A stretch of DNA of 64,000 bases. It comes from Anatilimnocola aggregata. GTDB taxonomy: Bacteria > Planctomycetota > Planctomycetia > Pirellulales > Pirellulaceae. The notes under the pieces were generated by a model, which was given only the letters and a program-made list of their open reading frames with translations, made no database searches and was not told the DNA's origin. The position numbers were made by a program, and so were the translations under genes. Positions 8,047 to 18,257 of this stretch are shown here, in pieces; the first letter of the stretch is position 1, and each line of letters starts with the position of its first letter. Location: assembly GCF_007747655.1 (NCBI RefSeq), contig NZ_CP036274.1, forward strand, positions 5,890,001 to 5,954,000, given 5' to 3'.

Positions 8047-11000
8047 ATGTTAATTCGCATTGCTTTGCATACGCTGGCCGGATTGCTAATCCTGAACCTG
8101 AGCAGTGCCTCAACCTTCGCTCAGACCCAGGATGACTTGGAGCAGTTCGCAGCCAGCGCGTCGCAGTATATGAAACTGCGAGTGGCGGGCCGCGTAGCCG
8201 AAGCCGCGCGGGCTGCAGAGGAGACACGCGACATCGTCCGCCGCCGCTTTCCGAAACGCGACCAGTTCAAAGGGACGTTGTTACTTGCTGAGGCCCGCGG
8301 CTACGAGGGGCGTTATCGCGAGGCGGTGGAATTGTGGCAGCAAACGCTCGAACAGCTGAAGGACTTCACGCCGCAAAACGAGACCGAACGACAAATGGCG
8401 GTCTTATGCTACGGCGATTCCCTGCGGACCATTGGCGTTTGCCTGGAACGTCTCGGTCGAACTGCCGATACGATTCCCTACCACGAGGCGGCCATCCGTT
8501 TCTGGAGTCAGGTTCAGCATCCCGAGGCTCAATCGCATTTAGCCCGAGCGAAGACGTCCTTTGCCGATACGCATCGCCTACTCGGCGATCTGGACAAGGC
8601 AGCGCAATTGAGCGCTGAAGCGACCGCGATTCTCGAACCACTGGCTCGCGCCGAAACCAGCATCGGCTCGGCGACTCGCAACTTGTGCGACGCGATTCAT
8701 ATCGGCGGTCATGTCGCCATGCAGCAAGATCGATACGATCTGGCCGAGACCAGGTTTCGCCGCGCGCTCCGCCTGCGGGTCGCAGAAAACGGTATGCATC
8801 ACTTGGATACTGCCGTCATCCTGGATTCTTTTGTGCAACTTTATGCCGTGCAGGGCCGGTGGCAAGAAGCTGAAATGTACTGCCGCGCGGAACTCGCCGC
8901 CTATGACCTGAGCGTGGGCAAAGATCATGTGGAAGTGACGAAAGTCCAGCTCCGCATGGCGCAGTTGCTGAACCATCAGGATCGCTCCGCCGAGGCCGAG
9001 CCCCTCGCGCGGCAGGCCGTTGCCAAGTTGGCTGCCGAATTAGGGACCGACAATCCGCGCACGACCTTGGCCAATCAAGAGTTGGTCAAAACGCTCTGGC
9101 TGCAAGAGAAATACAGCGAGGCCGAGCCAATCTTGAAAAACAGCCTGGACTTTGAAATCAAGATATATGGACCAGAGAGCGCCAGACTTGCTGACAGTCT
9201 CCTGCAGTACGCGCATCTCAAAATCTTTCAGGACGACCATGCAGAAACGCTGCGAATCTTGGATCGACTGACCGCGATTCACCAGCTCAGCCCGCTGCCG
9301 TCGCAGAAAGTGCAAAACCTGCTCGGCACGCGGGCGGTCGCCTTGTGGCTTTCCGGTCAGCAAGCAGAAGCAGTCACTGCGCTTGACCTGTGCCTGGAAC
9401 AAACCGAGTTGCTGCGCACTTTTGCCTCTGGCGCGGAACGTGAACGAGCGGAGATGTTTCTCGGCACGAACGCCAGCTATGCGACTGCGGTCAAATGGCA
9501 AGCCGAACTCAAAGACGTCGCCAAGCTGTTTACGATGATCGAACGAGCCAAGGCCCGCTCGTTTCTGGATGAGCTGAAGCTGAAGAACATCGATCTGCTC
9601 GCGGGTTTATCCGATGCGGTACGAGATGAACTCAAGCACAACGAAAATCAGTTGCGGCAAGCAGTGATGGCTGCAGAGAATCGCCTCAACGAATTGCCCG
9701 CTCCCGGCCCGAAGCCTTCAGCAGAACTCATTACGCAACACAAGAATCTTGCCGGCGAGGTTCTGGCCGCCCGCGACGAACTCTATCAGTACCTGACAGA
9801 TTTGCGCTCGGCCAGCCCCGTCTATCGCGAATTGATCGGCCAGAAGTCGAACGCGGCCACGATTCCGCAAGTTCAGCAACTGATGGGGGACGACGAACTT
9901 CACTTGACTTACTACATCGACAAGTTTGAATCATATGTCGTGGCGGTGCGAAAAACTTCGGCGGAGTTTGCTCCCTTGGTGATCGACGAAACGACCGCCG
10001 CTCAGCTGGGAGTTGCTGCCGGTCCGCTGACAGTGGGAGTGCTCAACCAGATTCTGCAGGATAAGCAGACCGGGTTGCTGACGATCATGTCCTCGCACAA
10101 ACGCCACGATGAAGACCAAAGCAAGCGACTCTCCCTGCTGTGGAAGCTGTTGATTCCGCAGGCCGAACAAGATGCCCTCATCAGCGGCAAGTTGAAACTG
10201 CTGACCATCATTCCCGACGGTCCGCTGGCTTTGCTGCCGTTTGAAACGCTCGTCGTTAATGACGACATAGACAATCCTGAGTATCTGCTCGACGTTGGTC
10301 CACCGATCGCTTACGCACCGTCGGCCTCGGTCCTGCTGAACCTTGCTGGTCGCGCACCGAGCGATGCTGCCGCAGCGCAAAAGCTGCTGACGCTCGGCGA
10401 TCCGAACTATGCACCGGCCAGCACCACGACCGACGCAGTCGATCGACAGCTCGGTTTGAGTCGCTCCATTGATCGTTTCCGCGCAGGGCTGACGCGGTTG
10501 CCTTACACGGGCAAGGAATCGAACTGGGTGCAACAGAATTTCGAGAAGATCGGCTTCACGACCGTCAAAGTTACTGGACCTGCGGCCACCGAAGCGGCTA
10601 TTCGCCAACATGCACCCGGCCGGCAGATCATTCACCTAGCCTGTCACGGCATGGCCGATCAAAACTATGGCAACTTCTTCGGTGCCCTCGCGATTGCACC
10701 TGGCCGAGCGGGCGATCCGCGCGATGACGGCTATTTGTCCATGTCGGAAATCTACGAGCTCAATCTCGATGGCTGCGAGCTGGCGATCTTGAGCGCGTGT
10801 GAGACGAACTATGGTCCCCAGCAGCAGGGCGAAGGGGTCTGGGCTTTGTCGCGTGGCTTTCTGGTTGCCGGCAGTCGCCGCGTAGTAGCCAGCAACTGGG
10901 TCGTCGACGATGCAGCCGGCGCGACGCTCGTCAGCTACTTCGCCGGCTACCTGACTCTTGCTGGCAAAGATCCGACGGCCCGCAATTACGCATCGGCCCT

Positions 11001-11088
11001 GCACAACGCAAAGAAGCAAGTCCGCAAACAAGAGCAATGGAAGCACCCGTTTTTTTGGAGTAGCCTCGTGCTCGTGGGACCAAAATGA
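8047..11088 (+). CDS. Exported TPR-CHAT domain protein (caspase-like peptidase)
   Basis: 1,013 residues. An apparent signal peptide (ALHTLAGLLILNLSSASTFA) is followed by tetratricopeptide-type helical repeats to about residue 500, then a linker helix and a C-terminal CHAT domain (about 690-1,013). The caspase-like dyad is visible: His867 in IIHLACHGMAD and Cys918 in LAILSACETNYGPQQ, followed by the usual RGFLVAGSRRVVASNWVVDD strand. CHAT is a clan CD cysteine-peptidase domain; TPR-CHAT proteins are often activated by partner binding, as in type III-E CRISPR Craspase, but many have no known partner. An AGGAG lies 12 bases before the ATG. A signal peptide is unusual for a defence effector. Confidence 0.88.
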   Translation: MLIRIALHTLAGLLILNLSSASTFAQTQDDLEQFAASASQYMKLRVAGRVAEAARAAEETRDIVRRRFPKRDQFKGTLLLAEARGYEGRYREAVELWQQTLEQLKDFTPQNETERQMAVLCYGDSLRTIGVCLERLGRTADTIPYHEAAIRFWSQVQHPEAQSHLARAKTSFADTHRLLGDLDKAAQLSAEATAILEPLARAETSIGSATRNLCDAIHIGGHVAMQQDRYDLAETRFRRALRLRVAENGMHHLDTAVILDSFVQLYAVQGRWQEAEMYCRAELAAYDLSVGKDHVEVTKVQLRMAQLLNHQDRSAEAEPLARQAVAKLAAELGTDNPRTTLANQELVKTLWLQEKYSEAEPILKNSLDFEIKIYGPESARLADSLLQYAHLKIFQDDHAETLRILDRLTAIHQLSPLPSQKVQNLLGTRAVALWLSGQQAEAVTALDLCLEQTELLRTFASGAERERAEMFLGTNASYATAVKWQAELKDVAKLFTMIERAKARSFLDELKLKNIDLLAGLSDAVRDELKHNENQLRQAVMAAENRLNELPAPGPKPSAELITQHKNLAGEVLAARDELYQYLTDLRSASPVYRELIGQKSNAATIPQVQQLMGDDELHLTYYIDKFESYVVAVRKTSAEFAPLVIDETTAAQLGVAAGPLTVGVLNQILQDKQTGLLTIMSSHKRHDEDQSKRLSLLWKLLIPQAEQDALISGKLKLLTIIPDGPLALLPFETLVVNDDIDNPEYLLDVGPPIAYAPSASVLLNLAGRAPSDAAAAQKLLTLGDPNYAPASTTTDAVDRQLGLSRSIDRFRAGLTRLPYTGKESNWVQQNFEKIGFTTVKVTGPAATEAAIRQHAPGRQIIHLACHGMADQNYGNFFGALAIAPGRAGDPRDDGYLSMSEIYELNLDGCELAILSACETNYGPQQQGEGVWALSRGFLVAGSRRVVASNWVVDDAAGATLVSYFAGYLTLAGKDPTARNYASALHNAKKQVRKQEQWKHPFFWSSLVLVGPK

Positions 11089-11388
11089 CTCGAACGTTGT
11101 CACAATTCGGCAATTCGGCAATGCAGTCGGAAGTCCATCACTTTTCGTAGCTTGCTGAATAACTCTTGTGCTGGAAACACGCCCTTTCACACTGCCGACC
11201 TTTCCTGATCATGCTGGGCTTCCCCGTCTTTGCTGATCGCCTGCCTTGCCGGGTTGGTCGGCGGTGTTCCGAGTAACGGTCAATTTGAAGAGAATACTAG
11301 CCACTTCGAGAGATCAGACGTAACATTACCAGCTGTCCTACGCTAAGCAGGGCAATTGTTCTCGAATTCTCATTCGAAGGGCGTTCGT
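11089..11388 (+). other. Intergenic, no feature seen
   Basis: 300 bases between the CHAT gene and the next start. No terminator hairpin, tRNA or coding frame with support is visible; GAAGGG just before 11389 is the likely ribosome site of the next gene. Confidence 0.5.
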
Positions 11389-12225
11389 ATGTTTCGCCAG
11401 TTTCAGTTCGCGACGGCAATCGCAGTAGCCTTAAATATCATTGGTACGGTGGGTTCCGCCGAAGCCCATATTGGTGGTCGCGGTGGTGGGATTCGACTCG
11501 GGGGAGGCCTGATTCCACGCGCACGGCAAGGCAACGCGATTGGGAATCGCAGTGGCGGCAATGCTGGGGTCGCGCGCGGTGCCACACCCGAAACTAAGGC
11601 TGCGGTAGCTCCTCCGGTCGTGCGAACCAGCGGCACCAATGACAATAGCGGTACCAAGCCGCCGGTGTTGAACTCAAGCACCAAGACGAACACCCCGAGT
11701 ACCGATATCTCGATTAGCAACAAAGCACCGGAGAGCAAAACGCAGAGCCTCAGCGAGGAAGCTTGGGTGCCAACCAATGCGCATAACGGGCAAAACACCG
11801 CTACCGCCCAGCCAACGGGTTTGCCGTCGGAAACCAAGAAACCCCCCAGCGATGCCCCCGTATCAGCCCTTCCTGCTAACGAAATCGCACCGACCGCAGT
11901 CGCCAGCAAGAAAGTCGCCCTGCCGCAGATTCCAGTGGGAGCTACCGTGACCTTGAACTGCAAGGATCTGTCGAACAAAGAAGGCCAAGTGGTATTGCAA
12001 ATCGGCGAAATCGCTTTGCCAGCCACGATCACGGAATGGAAGAACAACACCGTAGTTTGCAGACTGCCAAACCTTGGCATGACGAAGGCCAGCAAGGCGA
12101 CGCTGCACGTCCTGACAGCGGACGGCAAGACCGCCAGCACGATGGACTTGGAACTGGTCACCGTGCTGCCGACTTCGGCTGATTCCAAGCCCAGCAGTAT
12201 CGACTCTGCCAGGTTCGGACGGTAA
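11389..12225 (+). CDS. Secreted low-complexity protein with TIG/IPT-like C-terminal domain
   Basis: 278 residues from ATG 11389 (GAAGGG 7 bases before); an upstream TTG at 11356 lacks a ribosome site. A signal peptide (FATAIAVALNIIGTVGSAEA) is followed by a glycine-rich and then Ser/Thr/Asn/Pro-rich region to about residue 175. A C-terminal beta domain follows (about 180-265: VGATVTLNCKDLSNKEG ... VVCRLPNLGMTKASKATLHV), which resembles IPT/TIG folds of planctomycete surface proteins. Function unknown; a cell-surface or envelope role is inferred from export alone. Confidence 0.75.
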   Translation: MFRQFQFATAIAVALNIIGTVGSAEAHIGGRGGGIRLGGGLIPRARQGNAIGNRSGGNAGVARGATPETKAAVAPPVVRTSGTNDNSGTKPPVLNSSTKTNTPSTDISISNKAPESKTQSLSEEAWVPTNAHNGQNTATAQPTGLPSETKKPPSDAPVSALPANEIAPTAVASKKVALPQIPVGATVTLNCKDLSNKEGQVVLQIGEIALPATITEWKNNTVVCRLPNLGMTKASKATLHVLTADGKTASTMDLELVTVLPTSADSKPSSIDSARFGR

Positions 12226-12345
12226 CAACGCCTTTTCCATGAGTAAAAACCAATCGTGCTTCATTGTCGTCTCAACTGTGAAATTCTTCTTAGGAGAAGG
12301 CGCAAAAGTACGACGCAAAATGGTCTAGGCGTGATTGGATGTTGG

Positions 12346-13610
12346 GTAACCGTTCACACCTTTTTACCGTTGCCTTAGCATTGGCGTGTTGAGGTCTTGC
12401 GGTTCAATTGGTTGGCGGCGGGGTGTCGCTGAAGAAGGCGCCGACCGTTTGACTGAGAAAGTCGAAGACGCTGCGGCCGTGTTGGGTGCAAGTGACGATG
12501 GCGGTCCAGATGCTTTCGGACCATTGGCGGCCGGCGAGACTGCGGGTTCCCTGGGTTACTTTGCGGACAAGGACCACGAAGCGAATGGCTTGTTCGGCGA
12601 GGTTGTTCGTGGCCGGTGTGCGGAACGTCGCCTGCGTCCAAACTTCAAAGCCTTGATCCTCGAGCGCGCCGTGAAATTCCTGTTCGCTGCCATATTCTTC
12701 GCGCCGATGAATGATGGCGAACAATTCGCGGATCGCAGCCAGCACGCCGTCGAACTCCAGGCTCCGCGTGGCGACCAGCACCTCGCTGCCGCGTGACGGA
12801 TCGATCTTGAAGAGCGTAAAGAGGGGAGCGCGGAAACACCACGTCCACATCCCTTTGCCGTTATCTTTGTGTCCCGTCTCGTCGACGTTGAGGCGGTCTT
12901 GCTGCGGCAACTGAGCGAGCAGTTCGGCATACATCGGATCCAAGCTGGTCGTTACTTTGCCGCACACTTTGCGGAGTTGCCCGCAGCTGAGCGAAAGGCC
13001 GCAGACGTCTTTGAGGAACCGCTAGATCGTCGAAAAGGAACAGTGGCAGGCACCTTTGAGATAACCGATCAGCGCCGATAGTTCGGGCCCCACCAAGCCC
13101 GCCTGACGCACCGCACGCGGGAGCTTCGCGGTGAATTCTTTCTGGCATGCTCCGCAGCGGCAGACACGGCTGCGATGCTCGGTAACGGTGATCGGCTGCG
13201 CGACCAACTCCACCTGCTGGACCACGCGGGCCGGTTCATCCAGCAGTTCCAATTGGCCGCCGCAGTCGGGGCAGTGTTCCAAGCGATGGTCGGTCGTCAC
13301 CTCAATCTGGTCGGGAGCAAACGCCTGCCGCTCGTGCTTCGAATGCCCCGGCTGCGCCCCGCGTTTCCGCTTCCCCTCCGCCTTGCGACGCGCGGCCGGC
13401 GGCTTGACAATATCCGACGACGGAGGCTTCGAGGAATTGGCAGACGACTTCAAAGCCGCTGCCAACTTGGCTTCCAACGCCGCAATCCGTAACTCCAGTT
13501 CGAGACACTTCGAACAGACAGATACTTCTGCTTATTCAGCCATGATGGCCACAAGCTAACCCACCCACCCCAAACCCACCAAGATCAGTTGAAAAAGTGT
13601 GAATGGTTAC
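12346..13610. mobile_element. IS66-family remnant, inactive
   Basis: Ends match each other: GTAACCGTTCACACC at 12346 and, inverted, GTAACCATTCACACT ending at 13610. GTAA ends are typical of IS66. Only the tnpC-type transposase is present, without tnpA/tnpB, as in the ISBst12 subgroup. No 8-bp target duplication is visible. The transposase has stops and apparent internal deletions. Confidence 0.7.
12404..13543 (-). pseudogene. IS66-family transposase, broken
   Basis: The N-terminal half (about 13477-13025: coiled region, SANSSKPPSSD motif, zinc-finger CPDCGGQLE ... CRCGACQKEF) and C-terminal half (12967-12404) are in one frame, separated by TAG at 13022-13024 where relatives have Gln (STI-stop-RFLKDV). 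Another in-frame TAA (13532-13534) follows a possible ATG at 13543. The DDE core shows LNVDETGHKDNG and NNLAEQAIRF, but the region that normally carries the second catalytic Asp is missing: EFDGVL runs straight into AAIRELFAIIHRR. A second gap is likely before NNLAEQ. The deletions are inferred from family knowledge. Confidence 0.8.
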
Positions 13611-13702
13611 TACACAACTACACATAACACTTGCGATCGGAAGGCACGTTTGCAAACCAGTCCCCAACAGCAGGCAAGGGGCTCGCCGGTAGCAAAACCA
13701 AC

Positions 13703-13733
13703 AAAAAAGGCCCGCAGCAGTTCGCTACGGGCC
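13703..13733 (-). terminator. Rho-independent terminator of the 644-aa gene
   Basis: On the reverse strand GGCCCGTAGC pairs with GCTGCGGGCC (one wobble) around a short loop, followed by TTTTTT. It lies 32 bases after the stop at 13766. Confidence 0.8.
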
Positions 13734-13765
13734 AGTTGCTTGTTGATGAAGATTCACCGCATTCG

Positions 13766-15700
13766 TTACTTGCCAGTCGCAACTGGGTCGCGAGTCAGCA
13801 GGCTGCCGACGATCCACCAGCCTTGTTCTTCGGACTGCACGAACAGGCCGGTGGGGCCGAGGTACTTTACAATCTGCGCGTAATCGGGCAGCTTGCTGCC
13901 GTCGATTTCGTTTTCACGGTTGCCGTCTTCCGAATTCGAATCGAGGATGGCGTTCAGCAGGCGGGCAAACATCGATTCAGTCTGCGGCAGCTTGTTCTGC
14001 TTCAGCATTTCATACGTAGCCCGATACGATTCCTCAGTCTTCGCAAAGTAACGAAAGCTGTCGTTTCCTTGGCCCAGGCGATTCAGCGCGGTTTCGACGC
14101 GGGTGAAATCCTTGAGCGTGGTCAGCTCTGGCTTCTTGTCTTTCACATTCTTGAGGAGTTCCACGATGTAGTCGTAGTGGGTCGCAATGACCAGGTGTCC
14201 ACCGTACACGGTCACTGCCATATTCGGCAGCTTCCGTTCTTCTTCCTCTTCGTCCTTTTCGGCAGCGACGAATTCAGTCTCTGTCCCTTCGATCGAAAGC
14301 ATCGGGCCACCGGCAGCAGCGGTCTGTTCGTTTTCGATTTCCCAAATCCCGTGCCCTTCGAATTCGCGGCGGCGGGCAGTAGGGTCACCCTTAAAGAACT
14401 TATCGATCGTGGCCCGCACGGTAGCTTCATTCTTAACGTCGATCGCCACCAGCATCCGTTCACTCTTTTCATTCACGGGCTGTAGCACATCGGAGATGAT
14501 CGATACCCGCTCACCCAGTTCGTTGACCAAGCCTTTGTAGATGTCGATCTTCGGGCCGTGCGGATCGTCCTTCATGCTCGCCCACAGATCGTCGAACACG
14601 CCTGGCTCGCCGGCGACAGCGTCAATCAGCGTTTCCGAGTACTTGAAAGCATCTTGCAGGTGCCAATTGAGCGTCAAGTAAGTGCCGACGCTATCCTTCA
14701 CCCAAGTCTGCGGCACGAGCGTTTTCGTATTGGGGAATTTCAGCATCCGGGCGGCCAGCTTGTACTTATCCTTTTCGCCGGGAATTGGTGGAGCATACGC
14801 AAATGTGCGATGCAGCAGTTCGTCGTCCGGCGTGTCGAAGAATACGTAGCCGCCGACACCCTGAATGGCGTTGAATCCTTGCGTCTGCAGAATCTTCAAC
14901 AGATCTGGCCCCTTCTTGGCTTCGCGGCGATTCGCGGCCCGCGAAGCTTCCAGGAAGCCGAAGGGCTCGACGAACCAGCGAACGTGGTAGTTCAGGCCAT
15001 CTTGCTTGGCAACTGCCGCGTTCCGTTCCATCGAGTATTGAAAGGCCTTGATCGAGGCCAGGCTATCTTTATTCGCTTCGTTACCGATGCGGGCTGCCAT
15101 ACCTTGAGCGATGGGATACCAGTCGGTCGCGACCAGGAAGTTATCCTTGATGAAGTAATAGTCCTTTTCGACGCGCGGCGCACCAGCGCGGACCTTTTGG
15201 ACATATTCGACGCCGTTCAGGCCGTCGGCGATTTTCACTTCGCGGCGGGTGGCGCCTTCCTTCTTTTGCTGAATGTCGATCTTGCCCAAAAGCGTGTCAG
15301 CTTGGGCCCGCTTGCCCGTGATATCGATGATCACGGCCATCGCATACGAATTCTTATCCTTAAAATCGGGCTGGATGCGTGCGAGGGCGACTTCACCACC
15401 ATACACACCTTCCATGTCTTCCCAGGTGATGCCCATGCCGTTGCCCGCTTCGTTCATTTTGCGACTGATCTGCTTTTTCAGATCTTCGATGAACGGCTGC
15501 ATCAGCGGATCTTGGCTGAGAGCGCCCAGCTGTGTCGCTTGAAACTTTTTGCGTGTCTCGTCCACGTCGAGCGTGGCGATGAACAACTTGGTTGTCGCAG
15601 GCAAAATGCTCTCGACGGGCTGAGCGGCTGGCGCCACCCGCACGAGAGATCCCACGAACAAAACAGCTAACAATCCGTGCAGCAAGGCGGTACGCGCCAC
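13766..15700 (-). CDS. Exported planctomycete protein of unknown function
   Basis: 644 residues from GTG 15700, chosen because AGGAG stands 7 bases before it; a TTG 44 codons upstream has no such site. The signal peptide is ALLHGLLAVLFVGSLVRVAPAA. The mature protein begins ILPATTKLFIATLDVDETRK, a style seen in DUF3352-like planctomycete proteins that start with 'leading to a threshold' beta-alpha units, and has a charged Glu/Lys segment near residue 520 (ATEKDEEEEERKL type). No catalytic motif is recognised. It is a single gene with its own terminator. Confidence 0.75.
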   Translation of the reverse strand: MARTALLHGLLAVLFVGSLVRVAPAAQPVESILPATTKLFIATLDVDETRKKFQATQLGALSQDPLMQPFIEDLKKQISRKMNEAGNGMGITWEDMEGVYGGEVALARIQPDFKDKNSYAMAVIIDITGKRAQADTLLGKIDIQQKKEGATRREVKIADGLNGVEYVQKVRAGAPRVEKDYYFIKDNFLVATDWYPIAQGMAARIGNEANKDSLASIKAFQYSMERNAAVAKQDGLNYHVRWFVEPFGFLEASRAANRREAKKGPDLLKILQTQGFNAIQGVGGYVFFDTPDDELLHRTFAYAPPIPGEKDKYKLAARMLKFPNTKTLVPQTWVKDSVGTYLTLNWHLQDAFKYSETLIDAVAGEPGVFDDLWASMKDDPHGPKIDIYKGLVNELGERVSIISDVLQPVNEKSERMLVAIDVKNEATVRATIDKFFKGDPTARRREFEGHGIWEIENEQTAAAGGPMLSIEGTETEFVAAEKDEEEEERKLPNMAVTVYGGHLVIATHYDYIVELLKNVKDKKPELTTLKDFTRVETALNRLGQGNDSFRYFAKTEESYRATYEMLKQNKLPQTESMFARLLNAILDSNSEDGNRENEIDGSKLPDYAQIVKYLGPTGLFVQSEEQGWWIVGSLLTRDPVATGK

Positions 15701-15976
15701 AAGAAAACTCCTTCGCGAGAGGCCCTCAACAGGGGAGAGGGAATCAGCGGACTGCGCCAGCACCCAACGACGAAAGCACAACCCGGCAAGCATGTTCAGT
15801 ATCGGCGGAACAGACACGCGAAACGACGACAACCGCTGTCCGTCGTTTAAAGGGCAGCAACGTCATAGTTTCGCATCGATATCATAGCGAAACTCTGCCG
15901 GCTGGCAAAGCTGGATAAAACCTGCGGGCGCGCGAGCTAGCGAAAATATTCGCCAGGAAACGAGAGCTATGCGGTT

Positions 15977-17158
15977 CTATTTCTCCAATTCCACCAGCAG
16001 CGCCACCGCACCGCCGCCACCCAGACAAAGTGACGCGATTCCGCGCCGCTCCCCCCGTTGTTGCAACGCGTGTAATAAGGTCACCAGCGCCCTCGCGCCG
16101 CTGCAGCCAATCGGATGACCGAGCGCTATCGCCCCGCCCCGCACATTTGTCTTCTCGGGCGACAACTTGAGCTCTTGCAGGCATGCCAGACACTGCGAAG
16201 CGAAGGCCTCGTTTAGTTCGACTAGGTCAATGTCGGCCAGAGTCAGCTGAGCTTTTTCAAGCACACTGCGGATCGCCGCAATGGGAGCGAGAAACAGATC
16301 CTTCGGTGCCCGGGCAGTGCTCGCAGTAGCGACTATCCGCGCGCGGAGCGAACTTGTCGAAGCCTTTGCGATCGCTTCGCTCACGACCATCAGGGCTGCA
16401 GCACCATCACTGATTTGCGAAGCATTGCCGGCGGTCGCCGATCCCTCATTTCCAAACGACGGGCGCAACTTTGTCAGGTCCGACAAAGTGACACCAGCTC
16501 GCGGCCCTTCGTCGCGGTCGACCACAATCTCCACCTTGCCCGCTTTGACCGTCATGGGGACGATCTCCGCACGAAAAAGTCCTTCCTCTTGCGACTTCAG
16601 CGCCCGCTGCTGGCTGGCCAGCGCGAAGGCATCTTGCGCGGCCCGCGAGACCGAAGCGCCAGTAGCAGTATCATCGGCTAGGCAGCCCATCGCCCGTTGT
16701 TCGGTTGCGCACCAGAGCCCGTCGTGCAGCATTGCATCGAGCGTGGTTTGATTGCCAAACTTCCAGCCGCCGCGCGCTCCCATCAGCAGGTGAGGAGCGA
16801 GACTCATGCTTTCCATGCCCCCTGCGGCAATGATCTGCGCATCGCCCACACGAATCGCCTGATCGGCCAGCATAACCGCCTTCAGCCCGCTGCCGCAAAC
16901 TTTGTTAATGGTGACTGCCGGCACTGCTGCTGGAATGCCAGCCGCCAGCGCTGCTTGCCGCGCGGGAGCTTGGCCCACACCGGCTTGCAAGACATTACCC
17001 AGAATCACTTCGTCGATCTGGTCCAATCCCACGCCGCTGTCGGCAATGGCCGCCTGCAAAGCGACAGCTCCCAGCTTGGGCGCAGGAATGCTCGAGAGTT
17101 GCCCAAGCAACTTGCCGATCGGCGTGCGACGCGCGGCGATAATGTACGACGAAGCCAT
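15977..17158 (-). CDS. Acetyl-CoA C-acyltransferase (thiolase)
   Basis: 393 residues from ATG 17158, six bases after AAGGAG-ATGGAA; the frame opens 15 codons earlier without support. Thiolase family: joins or cleaves acetyl units on CoA, in fatty-acid degradation or acetoacetyl-CoA formation. The nucleophile Cys88 is in [11 protein letters not shown], His in [12 protein letters not shown] and the second Cys in [16 protein letters not shown] is also present. It is transcribed away from the aldo/keto reductase gene. Whether it is biosynthetic or degradative cannot be told from sequence. Confidence 0.93.
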   Translation of the reverse strand: MASSYIIAARRTPIGKLLGQLSSIPAPKLGAVALQAAIADSGVGLDQIDEVILGNVLQAGVGQAPARQAALAAGIPAAVPAVTINKVCGSGLKAVMLADQAIRVGDAQIIAAGGMESMSLAPHLLMGARGGWKFGNQTTLDAMLHDGLWCATEQRAMGCLADDTATGASVSRAAQDAFALASQQRALKSQEEGLFRAEIVPMTVKAGKVEIVVDRDEGPRAGVTLSDLTKLRPSFGNEGSATAGNASQISDGAAALMVVSEAIAKASTSSLRARIVATASTARAPKDLFLAPIAAIRSVLEKAQLTLADIDLVELNEAFASQCLACLQELKLSPEKTNVRGGAIALGHPIGCSGARALVTLLHALQQRGERRGIASLCLGGGGAVALLVELEK

Positions 17159-17233
17159 TTCCATCTCCTTGCCTGAAGTCACTTCGTTATATTGTACGGG
17201 CACCCCGCCCAGTTGTACCTGCGAGATTTCCCG

Positions 17234-18205
17234 ATGCCCGCCCCGCTTCGTCCCCTAGGTAACTCTGGCCTGCTCGTTTCGCCGGTCGCGCTTGGCTGCT
17301 GGCCCATTGCCGGCATGACGAGCCTGGGAGTAAACGATGCCGATAGTCGTGCCACGATTCACGCCGCGCTCGACGCCGGCATCAACTTTCTCGATACGGC
17401 TTATATCTATGGCACCGATGGTCAAAGCGAAAAGCTGATTGGCGAAACAATTGCCGGCAATCGCGATAAGTTGGTGATCGCCACCAAGGGTGGCATTCAC
17501 TGGGATGCCAACGGGGACCGCGCATTTGACGGCAGCCGCGCGACGCTCCATCGAGAATGCCGCGAAAGTCTCCGCCGGCTGAAGATCGATGTGATCGACC
17601 TCTACTATTTGCATGCGCCCGATCCCAACCTGCCCATTGAAGAATCCGCCGCTGGGATTGCGGAACTGCAAGCCGCTGGCATGATTCGCGCAGCGGCCGT
17701 CTCGAACGTCTCGGTCGATCAACTCCGTCGTTTTCAAGCCGTTTGTCCGGTCGACGCGGTTCAGCCTGCGTACAACATGCTACAACGTCAGATCGAAGCC
17801 GACCTCGTCCCCTATTGCCGAGAACAGAATATTGGCATCTGCATTTATTGGCCACTTCTCAAGGGACTGCTCGCCGGCAAACTCGCGCGGGATCACGTCT
17901 TTGAGGCCGGCGACGGTCGTGCAAAGTATCCAATGTTCCAGGGGCAAGAATGGCAACGAAATCAGGACCTTCTCGATGATTTGCACGCGATCGCCCGCGA
18001 TGCAGGGAAAACTGTGCCGCAGTTGGTCGTGCAATGGACCATCGCCCAGCCCGGCATCACGTCCGCCCTATGCGGAGCGAAACGGCCGGACCAGATTCTC
18101 GAATCGGCGGCTGCCTTGCAGGACGAAATCACACCGGAGCAACTGGCTCGCATCGCCGCGGCCCTCGACAAGCGTGGTCCCGCGATCACGCGCAGTGCGG
18201 TATGA
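17234..18205 (+). CDS. Aldo/keto reductase
   Basis: 323 residues from ATG 17234 (MPAPLRPLGNSG); an in-frame ATG at 17192 overlaps the thiolase promoter region and is not preferred. NADPH-dependent TIM-barrel reductase. Visible are the family N-terminus (RPLGNSGLLVSPVALGCWPI), the catalytic Asp/Tyr segment FLDTAYIYGTDGQSEK, the Lys strand LVIATKGGIHW, and the DLYYLHAPDP strand. It resembles the subgroup that acts on sugars such as D-threo-aldose or L-fucose, but the substrate is not determined. It is followed after 52 bases by a sugar-isomerase-like gene, so both may serve one sugar pathway. Confidence 0.9.
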   Translation: MPAPLRPLGNSGLLVSPVALGCWPIAGMTSLGVNDADSRATIHAALDAGINFLDTAYIYGTDGQSEKLIGETIAGNRDKLVIATKGGIHWDANGDRAFDGSRATLHRECRESLRRLKIDVIDLYYLHAPDPNLPIEESAAGIAELQAAGMIRAAAVSNVSVDQLRRFQAVCPVDAVQPAYNMLQRQIEADLVPYCREQNIGICIYWPLLKGLLAGKLARDHVFEAGDGRAKYPMFQGQEWQRNQDLLDDLHAIARDAGKTVPQLVVQWTIAQPGITSALCGAKRPDQILESAAALQDEITPEQLARIAAALDKRGPAITRSAV

Positions 18206-18257
18206 TAGCCAGCCCAACACGCACGCCTTCCTCTTACCAAGCAGCTGAGATTTCGTG

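Noticed and set aside
14558-15670. Forward 370-codon frame opposite the 644-aa gene
   Set aside because: Antisense open frame caused by biased third positions; the reverse gene has signal peptide, ribosome site and terminator.
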